The notes below the pieces were generated by a model. The model was not told the DNA's origin and searched no databases. It worked only from the letters and a program-made list of their open reading frames with translations. The position numbers and the translations under genes are program-made. Shown one piece after another: positions 19,201 through 29,800 of a stretch of DNA of 39,918 bases. Within the stretch, counting starts at the first letter, position 1. Each line of letters begins with the position of its first letter. Source of the stretch: Stenotrophomonas maltophilia (lineage in GTDB: Bacteria; Pseudomonadota; Gammaproteobacteria; Xanthomonadales; Xanthomonadaceae); the NCBI RefSeq assembly GCF_013464915.1, contig NZ_RAVT01000021.1:1-39918 (forward strand), given 5' to 3'.

Positions 19201-20055
19201 GACTTCACCCTGGCCAAGGCGGCGATGGAACTGCGCGGTACCGTGCACGTGCCCGAGGCCGACATCGACCTTGAGCGCCTGGACCGCGGCACCTCGGTGT
19301 CTGAAGACGTGGTGGTGCTCGACCCGGCCGATCCGGAAGAGTCGCGCACCTCGCCGCTGGACATGGACCTGACGGTCAGCCTCGGCGACAAGGTGAAGAT
19401 GACCGGCTTCGGCCTGAAGGGTGCGCTGACCGGCAAGATGCAGGTCTGGGCCAAGCCTGGGCGCGAAATGACCGCCAACGGCGGGCTGGAAGTGAGTGGC
19501 CGCTACAAGGCGTACGGGCAGGACCTGACCATCACCCGCGGCAACCTCACCTGGAACTACAACGCGGTGTCCGATCCGCGCATCAACATCCGTGCCGAGC
19601 GCCGGATCGGTGATGTCACCGCCGGCATCGACGTGACCGGGCGTGCGCAGCAGCCGCGTGCGGACGTGTGGTCCGAGCCGGCGATGTCGCAGTCCGAAGC
19701 ACTGGCCTACCTGGTGCTGGGCCGCAGCCTGACCGGTGCCAGCAGCGACCAGACCCAGCAGGTCAACGCGGCTTCGGCGGCGCTCTCGGCCGGCAGCGGC
19801 CTGCTGGCCTCGCAGCTGGGTGCCAAGCTGGGCCTGGACGACGCAGGCGTGAGCCAGTCGCGCGCGCTGGGTGGCTCGGTGATCGGTGTTGGCAAGTACA
19901 TCTCGCCCAAGCTGTACGTCGGCTACGGTGTGTCGCTGGTCGGTGCCGGCTCGGTGATCACGTTGAAGTACCTGCTGCGTCGCGGCTTCGATGTGGAAGT
20001 GGAATCGAGCACGGTGGAAAACCGTGGTTCGATCAACTGGCGGCGGGAGAAATAA
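16198..20055 (+). CDS. tamB: Translocation and assembly module protein TamB
   Basis: A 1285-residue TamB/YtfN-like protein, an AsmA-like bridge from the inner membrane to TamA in the outer membrane. A basic N-terminus (RFYRRRRFWAW) is followed by a single signal anchor (about 25-47). A very long region of beta-strand character follows, with the C-terminal TamB (DUF490) domain over roughly the last 350 residues. That domain ends with the typical SEALAYLVLGRSL and LASQLGAKLGLDDA stretches and the terminal YISPKLYVGYGVSL strands. Length is close to E. coli TamB (1259). The start is GTG at 16198, overlapping the tamA stop by four bases. It converges on the hscC operon with only an 11-bp gap. Confidence 0.94.
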   Translation: MSTPAPIPNTPPPRVRFYRRRRFWAWSGAGVLGLVLLALLAVYWLLQTVAGRDVLLAQVVARLPVGASFTWDKVDGPVAGPLTLYNVDFRYDDIHFHAERAHLEPDLRPLLGRKLLLDKLELTNATLNLAKSDEPFKLPSWPDSLPQIEMPLAIQADAIAIDGFRISQANEPVIDISRVRGGIEIANGEFQAHKLVVDSDMGNFTAQGRYIPAKDYDTDVTVTAVLPAPRGRTAATLGLVARGDLSHMEVAVAGRAPKPLHTMLVFDGRTDPSWNASIRSDELDLALLSPALASSAIAPLALDFTAAGKGGNANLRGKVKQGDQELELAPSVVSLQDQVLKVSPLLVKGLGGEARLEGTADFSQEDQQKLNFSVVAHDLTYVPAADPNTAGSAPVPVTLKEARFGLAGTLKAWAAIGRAEVERDAQKAQLRFDVRGNDQAASIHQLQAQTPGGQLQVEGQVAWAPQLDWDAKATLKDFDPGYFVPGWNGRLSGNLASRGRQLPPPANAPPGTAGALEATVDLPSLKGMLRQRNLDAQGKFALQGEQGQGDLKLSLGSSRVTASGKVGDRLDIDARFEPLQLSDLLPGADGGLRGQVQVKGPRDAPDITADLVGNNLNWDGYGAESVSIKGHLPWRGDSGTLAVQGQQVNAGVLLERLNVDAQGSVSNLRLAAQTRNEMGAVELQGSVRQQGTQWRGELASLRIAPVKGDAWSLRAPAAFAINGSSYTLSEACLAAASSGALCAQANWPREGLVVRSDALPLALVQPWLPPQSGRRIYLRGDVSLDAQIRPRGNAWEGHVEVRSKEGGVRLGENRNTVGDATRGELVRYDQFSLKLDMTPASIKGYLGMGFQGNGFVDAKMQTGWEASAPLNGELYLNMSRLYWLELFSPDIVRPTGLIEGHVSLRGTRGQPSLGGDAQLSNFKGEFPALGLTFDQGKGSFVAQPDGSAKITAQANSGQGTLYVDGGLSWFGDAQPLQLKIHGENVLLSNTSELRIVANPNLDFTLAKAAMELRGTVHVPEADIDLERLDRGTSVSEDVVVLDPADPEESRTSPLDMDLTVSLGDKVKMTGFGLKGALTGKMQVWAKPGREMTANGGLEVSGRYKAYGQDLTITRGNLTWNYNAVSDPRINIRAERRIGDVTAGIDVTGRAQQPRADVWSEPAMSQSEALAYLVLGRSLTGASSDQTQQVNAASAALSAGSGLLASQLGAKLGLDDAGVSQSRALGGSVIGVGKYISPKLYVGYGVSLVGAGSVITLKYLLRRGFDVEVESSTVENRGSINWRREK

Positions 20056-20066
20056 CCCTCCGCCAC

Positions 20067-21314
20067 TCAATCGCCGTCTGTGCCAGGGTCGATCCGGCTC
20101 ACGACGGCGAATGAGGGCGCTGGCCTGCGCGGGCGGGGTCCATGCGTCTGCATGCCTTGTCCATCGAGCGGCGATGATGGCCCGGCGGACGCTGGCGTGG
20201 ACGCCGTCCGCGATGGGGGCGTTCCAATGAAGGGCGTCAGCATGAGGACGCCAGACACGATGACCACCGAGGCAAGGACTGCCACGTGCTTCATGCTGGA
20301 CGTGCTGATCGCGATGGGTCGGGCGGCATCACCCAGCAATGCCAGCGCCGCCATGACGGCCAGCACGACGAGAGCGCCCAGCAGGCAGCGGACTATTGCC
20401 ACCTGCATCTTCATGAGATTGAAGCGCCCGGGTTGGGATATCGCCATCCAGAAGGCGACCTGATCCCCGTCCAGTGGCGCCAGCGTGTCACGGACGCCAT
20501 GCACCCCCAGACGCTGCATCGTTTGCCGCATGGTGGCAGCACGCCCGGGCACGCTGGCCGACAGCAGCGATTGCAGCCAGTGCCATGGTCGGGTCAAGCG
20601 TTCCACGCGGGCATGGGCCTCGGTTGCGGAAACCCGGTCCTGCGGACGGTCCAGGGCTGCAGTGAGGGCCGTGTGGTTGCGCGGCTGCAGCTGCCACTGG
20701 CGATGCAGCAGGTTGCGTCGTGCGCGGATCCGGTAAGGATCGGTATCGCTCCGGATCTCGTTCCAGCCGAAGTACCGACCGAGCAGATCGAAGTTGGACT
20801 CGCACAGGGGCCCGCCCTGCTGCAGCAACTGCTGCAGCACCAGGTCACCGATGCGCGGCCTGTCGGCCAATGACCACAGCTCCGGACGATGGGCCAGCCA
20901 GTGCTCGAAGCTGGCCGGGTCGGCGTCGACCGCAGTGTGGATCAGCAGACGCGCAAACCGGGGCAGGTTCAATGACTGCTCCACCACGTCGTCCGGCATG
21001 TCGGTGTCGAGCGTGCATGGATGATGCCACTCCGGCATGTGGTCCATCGGCGAATGGCTGTCGCATGGCGCCAGTGGGCCGGCTGGGCTGTTGTCTGCAG
21101 GTGGGGCCGACAGCGCTTCTGCACCGTCTTCCTCCTGCCATTGCGCGCGGTTGCGGACCCACTGCAGGGCCTCCTGGCAAGCCTCGTGCAGCGCCTGGAA
21201 TGCCATCGGATCTTCGTCCGGGCGCGCCGTGCGCAGTTTCTGCGCGTAGGCGCGCTTGATCGCACGTTCGTCGGCGCCGGTGTCGAGCCCGAGCGCGTCC
21301 AGTGCCCGGTTCAC
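20067..21314 (-). CDS. Membrane-anchored J-like protein, second paralogue (RPD variant)
   Basis: A 415-residue protein with a J-domain-like N-terminus (about 1-55: LDALGLDTGADERAIKRAYA...) in which the catalytic HPD is replaced by Arg31-Pro-Asp. A middle domain (about 110-290) resembles the neighbouring paralogue, for example WLAHRPELWSL, YFGWNEI and LTRPWHWLQSL. Two hydrophobic helices (about 305-328 and 343-364) and a Pro/Ser-rich tail follow. It starts with GTG in a four-base overlap (GTGA) with the upstream gene's stop, and is the third gene of the hscC operon. By position and domain it is the analogue of E. coli DjlB/DjlC, proposed co-chaperones of HscC. Whether an RPD J-domain can stimulate an Hsp70 cannot be told from sequence. 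Confidence 0.8.
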   Translation of the reverse strand: MNRALDALGLDTGADERAIKRAYAQKLRTARPDEDPMAFQALHEACQEALQWVRNRAQWQEEDGAEALSAPPADNSPAGPLAPCDSHSPMDHMPEWHHPCTLDTDMPDDVVEQSLNLPRFARLLIHTAVDADPASFEHWLAHRPELWSLADRPRIGDLVLQQLLQQGGPLCESNFDLLGRYFGWNEIRSDTDPYRIRARRNLLHRQWQLQPRNHTALTAALDRPQDRVSATEAHARVERLTRPWHWLQSLLSASVPGRAATMRQTMQRLGVHGVRDTLAPLDGDQVAFWMAISQPGRFNLMKMQVAIVRCLLGALVVLAVMAALALLGDAARPIAISTSSMKHVAVLASVVIVSGVLMLTPFIGTPPSRTASTPASAGPSSPLDGQGMQTHGPRPRRPAPSFAVVSRIDPGTDGD

Positions 21315-22776
21315 ACGGTGTTTCCAGAGGGAGGTGGGAGCCGGTCAATCGACGCATGACGGCGCGTGCGATGTATGAACTCGGCTCCCCACTGCAGCAG
21401 GATCAGAACGATGCCTGCTTCGGCGATAAGCATGGCAAGCACCATGAACACGGCATGGCGGATTCCGAACCGTATCCGGGGACCGACGCGTCGCCACAGG
21501 CGCGCAGTCGCCAAGGGCAGTGCCATGAAGATCAACAGGGTACCTTCGATGCGGTGGCCAAGGCCATGGACAAGAACCAGGCTGCCGATCGCCATCAACG
21601 GCGCTGGCAGCGCCAGCAGCCATCCCCTGCGCGAAGGCGGCAGATCCAGCGTCAGCTGGCGCAGCGCCCAGCGCACAGGCACCCACAGTGCGCCGATCGC
21701 AGCCAGCAGCAGGCCCAAAGGCACCCCCAGCTGGGCGAAAATCGCAGCTTCGCCCGTCTTTCCCTGGACCAGCGAGACGCCCGCGATTCCAGCAAAGAAC
21801 AACAGGCTGCAGACGCCCAGCAGCACGCCACGCAGTGCGTTCACCTGCCAGCGCCACCGGTTGGGCCGGGAGATGTCTGCAAGACTTCGCCAGAACAGGA
21901 TCTGCTGCGGATCCCATGCCTCGGGCACCTGTTCCCTTCCGCCCGCCTCGATGGCATCCAGCAGTGCGTTGACTTCATTGATGTGCTCGGGCAGCTGCGC
22001 CTGCCAGAGGGATCGTCGCGGGTGCCATGGCTGCGACAGGTAACGCAGGCAACGGCTGACCGTGATCTTCCCCAGCCGCAGGCTGCCCTCTTGTTCAAGC
22101 AGTGCCGACAGCTCCGCCGCATTCCCGGTCTCGGCGGCCCAGCGTCGATGACCGCGCGACTGGATCGATGCCAGCCTGTCCGGATCCACGCCATCGTGTA
22201 CATCATCCCAGCCAAAGCAGCGTGCCAGCAGACCCATGTTGGCTGCGCTGATGCCGTTGTGACTGCGTGCCAGTTCATCCAGCAGCGCGTCGCCCACCAA
22301 TGGCTTGTAGCGCAGCGACCACAGCACCGGCGTGGCTTCCAGCCAGGGGCCGAAGTCGTCGACCGGCAACAGGTATGCCTGGCGCAGGATCAACTGCGCG
22401 TGGCTTGCTACATCGACCACCCCGTCCAGCTCCACCACCGGTGCCGTGCGCAGCAGCACAGGCGTGCCGCGGGGTGGCAATGGAGGCGAGTACGAACGCG
22501 TTTCGGGTGGCGCCCATGCCACGTCGGCGTCGTGCGGCCAGGGGCCGATATCGGCTGCATGCTCCGCCGGTTCGTCCTCGTCCTCGCCCTCGTCCGCGGC
22601 ATAGGCCAGCGCTTCCTGGCGGACCCAGTCCAATGCCGCCTGATAGGCCTCATGCAGGTGCTGGAAGGCGACGGGATCCTCGTCGGGGCGAGTCACCCGC
22701 AGGCGCTTTGCATAGGCGCGCTTGATCGCGCGCTCGTCAGCGGTTTCGTCCAGCTCCAGAACGTGAAGTGCCCAGC

Positions 22777-22780
<4 letters not shown>
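21311..22780 (-). CDS. Membrane J-like protein, first paralogue (RPD variant)
   Basis: A 489-residue protein with an N-terminal J-like domain (LHVLELDETADERAIKRAYA..., about 1-55) in which HPD reads Arg31-Pro-Asp. An acidic linker (about 65-78, DEGEDEDEPAEH) follows. The middle region is paralogous to the downstream gene product (WLEATPVLWSL, CFGWDDV, LSQPWHPRRSL). About five hydrophobic helices lie between residues 315 and 470. The ATG at 22780 overlaps the hscC stop (ATGA); the open frame continues further upstream, but only as antisense-frame hscC sequence. It probably anchors HscC activity at the inner membrane, as proposed for DjlB/DjlC of E. coli. The two J-like genes appear to come from a duplication. 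Confidence 0.82.
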
Positions 22781-24465
<1,685 letters not shown>

Positions 24466-24495
24466 CTGCTGACGTCCGATGTGCAGAAAACGGCA

Positions 24496-24524
24496 ATTCT
24501 AGGAGTGCGGCGCAGGCCTGACTA
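24496..24524 (-). promoter_or_regulatory. Candidate promoter of the hscC operon
   Basis: On the minus strand TAGTCA (24524-24519) and TAGAAT (24501-24496) are spaced by 17 bp, giving matches of 4/6 and 5/6 to the sigma-70 hexamers, about 31 bp before the hscC ATG. It lies in the 126-bp divergent gap with the S46 peptidase gene. No sigma-32 motif is evident. Confidence 0.4.
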
Positions 24525-24591
24525 TCGGGCGTTGCCCGACAGCGCCCCAGCAGCTATGGTCCCGGGCTGTTCTGTCGTACCGGATTGCCTC

Positions 24592-26739
24592 ATGTCACCA
24601 CGCAAAGCCCTTCCCACCGCCCTGGCCCTGGGCCTGACCCTCGCCGCCGGTGCCCACGCCGACGAAGGCATGTGGATGCCGACCCAGCTGCCGGAACTGG
24701 CCAAGCCGCTGCAGGCGGCCGGTTTCAAGGGCAATCCGGCCGACCTGGCCAACGTCACCGCGCCGCCGCTGAGCGCGGTGGTGCGTGCCGGTGGCGGCAC
24801 CGGTTCGTTCGTGTCCGCCGACGGTTTGCTGCTGACCAACCATCACGTGGCGATGGGCGTGATCCAGTACAACAGCTCGCCCGAGCACGACCTCATCAAC
24901 GGTGGCTTCATCGCCAGGGACCGCGCCGACGAGCGACCGGCCAACCCGGACTTCCGCGTGCTGGTCACCGTCGGCTTCGACAAGGTGACCGACCAGGTGC
25001 TGGCACAGGCCCGTGGCAAGACCGGCCGCGCCTATTTCGATGCGGTGGATGCGGCCAGCAAGCAGATCGTGGCCGAGTGCGAGAAGGATGGCAGCGTGCG
25101 CTGCTCGGTGGCCAACATGTACTACGGCACCGACTTCTACCGCATCGCCCAGCTGGAACTGAGCGACGTGCGCCTGGTGTATGCACCGCCGCGCGCGATC
25201 GGCAACTACGGCGACGAGATCGACAACTTCATGTGGCCGCGCCACACCGGCGACTTCACCCTGCTGCGCGCCTACGTCGGCAAGGACGGCAAGCCGGCCG
25301 CCTACAGCAAGGACAACGTGCCCTACCAGGCGCCGGCACACCTGCAGATGTCGGTGGAAGGCCCGAAGGAAGGCGACTACGCGATGCTGGCCGGTTACCC
25401 GGGCATCACCTACCGCCACCGCACTGCGGCCGAATTCGCCGGCCAGATCGATGCCGTGCTGCCGCGCCGCGTGTCGGTGTTCCAGCAGATGATTGACACC
25501 ATCGAGGCCGCCAGCGCCAAGGATGCGCAGGCGCGTACCCGCTACGCCTCGCAGCTGCAGTCGCTGAAGAACAACCGCAAGCGCGCTGCCGGTGAACTGG
25601 AAGGCCTGCTGCGCAGCGATGCCAAGGCCCAGCGTGCCGCCGACGAGACGGCGATGCTGGCTGCCACCGACCGCAAGTACCAGGGCGATATCAAGGCGCT
25701 GCTGGCCAACCTGTCGCAGGGCGCGGCGGTGGGCGAGCGAGACCTGCTGCTGGACCAGATGGCCGCGCAGAGCCAGCTGCTGCGCTCTGCGCTGCTGCTG
25801 GAGCGCCTGCGCATTGAATCGGCCAAGCCGGACGCGCAGCGCGAGAGCGGCTACCAGCAGCGCGACCAGGCGATGATTGAAGGCGTGATCAAGCAGGTCC
25901 AGCGCCGCTACGTACCGGAGGTCGAGAAGGCCCTGCTGACCACCCTGCTGACCCGCTACCAGCAGCTGCCGGACGCGCAGCGCGTGGCCGAGTTCGACGC
26001 GGCCTTCGGCCGTACCCCGGAGCAGCTGGCCAAGGCGCTGGACACCCTTTACGCCGGCACCCAGCTGGGTGACGAGGCGCAGCGCCTGTCGCGCTTTGCC
26101 GCCGCCCGCGAAGGCAAGGCCCTGGCCGCCGATCCGCTGATCGCCGTGGCCGGCCCGCTGGTGGCCGCGCAGCTGCGCATCGAGAACGAGAGCAAGACCC
26201 GCGAAGGCGAGCAGTTGCGCCTGCGCCCGGCGTACATGCAGGCGCTGTTCGCCTGGCGTGCCAAGCAGGGCCGTGCGGTGTACCCGGATGCCAACCGCAC
26301 CCTGCGGATCAGCTACGGCAAGGTGGAGGCGCTGCACCCGCGCGACGGCGTGACCTATTCACCGGTGACCACCGTGGCCGGCATCGTCGAGAAGAACACC
26401 AACGCCTATCCGTTCGATGCGCCCAAGCCGCTGCTGGCGGCCATCGCCAAGGGTGATTTCGGCAGCACCGCCGACCCGGCGCTGAAGACCCAGACGGTCA
26501 ACTTCCTGACCAACCTGGATACCACCGGCGGCAACTCCGGCTCGCCGGTGCTCAATGCCAAGGGCGAACTGATCGGCCTGAACTTCGACAGCAACTGGGA
26601 GTCTGTCAGCGCCAGCTGGTGGTTCGACCCGCGCTACAAGCGCGCCGTGCACGTGGACATGCGCTACCTGCGCTGGCTGCTGGCCAAGGTCTACCCGGCG
26701 CCCGAGCTGCTGAAGGAAATGGGCGTGCCGGCCCAGTAA
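24592..26739 (+). CDS. Exported S46 family dipeptidyl-peptidase
   Basis: A 715-residue serine exopeptidase of family S46 (DPP7/DPP11/DAP BII group), which removes dipeptides from peptide N-termini, presumably in the periplasm. A signal peptide ends near residue 23 (AGAHA, then DEGMW). The catalytic triad is visible as His85 (LLTNHHV), Asp221 (WPRHTGDF) and Ser649 (GGNSGSP). The length matches DAP BII of Pseudoxanthomonas (about 722). The residue corresponding to 673 of the Porphyromonas enzymes, 18 after the catalytic serine, separates DPP7 (Gly) from DPP11 (Arg). Here it is Ser667 (NFDSNWE), so substrate preference is uncertain. No ribosome-binding site is clear before the ATG; upstream in-frame sequence is antisense hscC and is not used. 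Confidence 0.93.
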   Translation: MSPRKALPTALALGLTLAAGAHADEGMWMPTQLPELAKPLQAAGFKGNPADLANVTAPPLSAVVRAGGGTGSFVSADGLLLTNHHVAMGVIQYNSSPEHDLINGGFIARDRADERPANPDFRVLVTVGFDKVTDQVLAQARGKTGRAYFDAVDAASKQIVAECEKDGSVRCSVANMYYGTDFYRIAQLELSDVRLVYAPPRAIGNYGDEIDNFMWPRHTGDFTLLRAYVGKDGKPAAYSKDNVPYQAPAHLQMSVEGPKEGDYAMLAGYPGITYRHRTAAEFAGQIDAVLPRRVSVFQQMIDTIEAASAKDAQARTRYASQLQSLKNNRKRAAGELEGLLRSDAKAQRAADETAMLAATDRKYQGDIKALLANLSQGAAVGERDLLLDQMAAQSQLLRSALLLERLRIESAKPDAQRESGYQQRDQAMIEGVIKQVQRRYVPEVEKALLTTLLTRYQQLPDAQRVAEFDAAFGRTPEQLAKALDTLYAGTQLGDEAQRLSRFAAAREGKALAADPLIAVAGPLVAAQLRIENESKTREGEQLRLRPAYMQALFAWRAKQGRAVYPDANRTLRISYGKVEALHPRDGVTYSPVTTVAGIVEKNTNAYPFDAPKPLLAAIAKGDFGSTADPALKTQTVNFLTNLDTTGGNSGSPVLNAKGELIGLNFDSNWESVSASWWFDPRYKRAVHVDMRYLRWLLAKVYPAPELLKEMGVPAQ

Positions 26740-26745
26740 GAAGCC

Positions 26746-26799
26746 GGCCACGACCAATGGTCGTGGCCCGCACCGCGTAGGCCCCCACCCTGGTGGGGG
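26746..26799. terminator. Two hairpins after the S46 peptidase gene
   Basis: GGCCACGACC and GGTCGTGGCC (26746-26755, 26759-26768) form a perfect 10-bp stem with an AAT loop. A second dyad, CCCCCACC and GGTGGGGG (26782-26789, 26792-26799), follows with a two-base centre. Neither has a T-run. They lie between the peptidase stop and the sensor-kinase start and probably shield the two transcripts. Confidence 0.5.
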
Positions 26800-26841
26800 T
26801 GGTTGCCCCCAACGAGCCCGCACCCCCGGCCACGCCTGGCC

Positions 26842-26847
26842 TACACT
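26842..26847 (+). promoter_or_regulatory. Candidate -10 box of the sensor-kinase gene
   Basis: TACACT lies 28 bases upstream of the GTG at 26875. Its position favours the GTG start over the further-upstream in-frame ATG at 26803. No -35 match is convincing. Confidence 0.3.
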
Positions 26848-26874
26848 GCGGGTTCTTCCGACGGAAACGCACGC

Positions 26875-29800
26875 GTGGTCTCCAGCTGGATCCTGCTGCT
26901 GGTCTCGGTTGCCTATGCCGCGCTGCTGTTCGGCGTAGCGTGGTGGGGCGACCGTCGGCCGATGTACCCCGACCGGCCGTGGCTGCGGCCGGTGGTCTAC
27001 AGCCTGGCGCTGGCCGTGTACTGCTCGTCGTGGACCTTCTACGGCGCGGTGGGTACCGCCGTGCGCAACGGCATCGGCTACCTGCCGATCTACATCGGTC
27101 CGCTGCTGCTGCTGCTGTTCGGCTGGCGCATCATCGAGCGCCTGGCGCTGATCGCGCGCAGCCAGAACGTGGTGTCCATCGCCGACTTCATCTCTTCGCG
27201 CTTCGGCCGCTCGCGGCGGCTGGCGGCGCTGGTGGCGATCATCGCGCTGATCGGCATCATTCCGTACCTCGCCCTGCAGTACAAAGCGGTGGCGATGAGC
27301 CTGCAGGTGCTGACCGGCAACACCGGCCCCACCGGCTTCTTCACCGACCCGGCGCTGTACGTGGCGCTGCTGATGGCGTTGTTCGCCACCCTGTTCGGCA
27401 CCCGCCAGGTCGATGCCACCGAGCACCACCACGGCATGATGCTGGCGATCGCCTTCGAATCGGTGATCAAGCTGCTGGCAATGGTGGCGGTGGGCGTGTT
27501 CGCCTACCTGTGGCTGAGCAACCGCACCGATGCGGTGGTCGAGTCGGTGCATACGCTGTTCACCGGCCTGCCGCCGGTGGGCTTCATCTCGCAGACCCTG
27601 CTCAGTTTCCTCGCCATCATCTGCCTGCCGCGCCAGTTCCACGTGGCCGTGGTCGAGTGCGGCGATGTGCGCGACGTGCGCCGCGCGCGCTGGATGTTCG
27701 GCGGCTACCTGGTGGTGATCTCGGGCATGGTGCTGCCGATTGCCACCGCAGGCGTGACCCTGTTCGGCACCGGCGGCAGCGTCGCCGACGATTCGATGGT
27801 ACTGGCGCTGCCGCTGGCGGAGGGCCGCAACGCGCTGGCGCTGATCGCCTATGTCGGCGGCTTCTCGGCGGCGACCGGCATGGTCATCGTCTCGTCCATC
27901 GCGCTGGCCACCATGGTCAGCAACGACCTGGTGATGCCGGTGCTGCTGCGCCGCAGTGGCGACCACCAGGAAGCGGCCGATGTCGCCTCGCGCGTGCTGT
28001 GGATCCGCCGCCTGGCGATCCTGCTGCTGGCGCTGATGGCCTACAGCTACTACCGCACCAGCAGCAACGACAGCACGCTGGCCTCCTACGGCCTGATGGC
28101 GTTCGCGGCGGTGGCGCAGTTCGCGCCGGGCCTGATCGGCGGCCTGTATTGGCGGGGTGCCAGCCGCCGCGGTGTCGAGATGGGCATGCTGCTCGGCTTC
28201 GCGACGTGGCTGTACACCCTGCTGCTGCCGGCGATGACCATGGCCGGCTGGGTCGATGCCGCCTGGGTGCAGCACGGACCGTTCGGCATCGAGTGGCTGC
28301 GTCCGCAGCAGCTGTTCGGCATGACCGGCTGGGATCCACTGACCCACGGCACTTTCTGGTCGCTGCTGGTCAACGCGGCGACGATGATGCTGGTGTCCGC
28401 GCGCTGGCGGCCCGGCGTGGACGAGCGGCTGCGTGCCGCGCCGTTCCTCGACCCCTATGCCGAGCGCCCGTCGGTGGCCGGTGGCTGGCCCGGCCATGTG
28501 CACGTGGGCGACCTGCTGGCGCTGGCCTCGCGCGTGGTCGGTGAACGCCACGCACGGCGTTCGTTCTTCGAACAGGCGCAGTCGCTGGGCCGCGAGCTGC
28601 AATCCTCGGCGCCCGCCGACCGGCCGTGGGTACAGTTCACCGAGCGCCTGCTGGCTGCGTCGATTGGTGCGGCGTCGGCACGCCTGCTGTTGACCAGCCT
28701 GCTGCGCGGTTCGGGCATGGACCTGGGCGAAGTGGTGGCCGTGCTGGACGAAGCCGGGCAGGAGCTGCGCTTCAACCGCGAGATCCTGTCGACCACGCTG
28801 GAGAACATCAGTGCTGGCGTCAGCGTGGTCGATCCGGACATGCGCCTGACCGCCTGGAACCGCCGCTACCAGGACATGTTCGGTTACCCCGACGGCATGC
28901 TCTACGTGGGCCGCCCGGTGGCCGACCTGATCCGCTACAACGCCGAGCGCGGCGAGCTGGGCGAAGGCGATATCGAGGTGCAGATCAACCGCCGCATCGG
29001 CTACATGCGCGCCGGTTCGCCGCATGTGTTCGAACGCACCCGCAGCGATGGCAAGGTGATCGAGATGCGTGGCCAGGCACTGCCCGGTGGCGGCTACGTG
29101 ACCAGCTACAACGACATTACCGACTACAAGCACGCGGAAAAGGCGTTGCTGGAAGCCAACGAGACGCTGGAGCAGCGCGTGGCCGAGCGCTCGCACGAGG
29201 CCGAGGTCGCGCAGCAGTCGAAGACCCGCTTCCTGGCGGCGATCAGCCATGACGTGCTGCAGCCATTGAACGCTGCACGATTGTTCGCATCGGCGTTGCG
29301 TGACAGCGACCACGTGAGTGATGAGCAGAAGCACCTGGCCGAACGCGTGGATGCTTCATTGCGTGCCGCTGAGGAGCTTCTCGATGGCCTGCTGGACGTG
29401 TCGCGCCTGGATGCCGGTGGCCTGCACCCGGTGATCGGCGAGTTCGACGTGAGCGCGCTGATGCGCGAGCTCGCCGCGCAGTACACCCCGGTGGCTGCCG
29501 GCCGTGGCCTGCGCCTGGACCTGTTCGCGCGCCCGGCGTGGGTGCGCAGTGACCGCCGCCTGCTGCGCCGCGTGCTGCAGAACTTCCTCGCCAACGCGCT
29601 GCGCTACACACGGCAGGGGCGCATCGTGCTGGCGGTGCGTCATCGCGGCGATGAAGTGGAACTGCAGGTGTGGGATACCGGCCCCGGTATTCCCGAACAC
29701 CACATGCGGCAGATTTTCGATGAGTTCCACCGCTACCAGCAGCCGTTCGACTGGGGCGAGCAGGGATTGGGCCTGGGCCTGTCGATCTGCCAGCGTATCT

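Noticed and set aside
17224..20070. A 948-codon minus-strand frame opposite tamB
   Set aside because: Low-complexity Arg/Gln/His/Ala translation with no motif, opposite a clear TamB.
26359..29334. A 991-codon minus-strand frame opposite the S46 peptidase and sensor-kinase genes
   Set aside because: It crosses two real genes and their intergenic region and has no domain; an artefact of GC bias.
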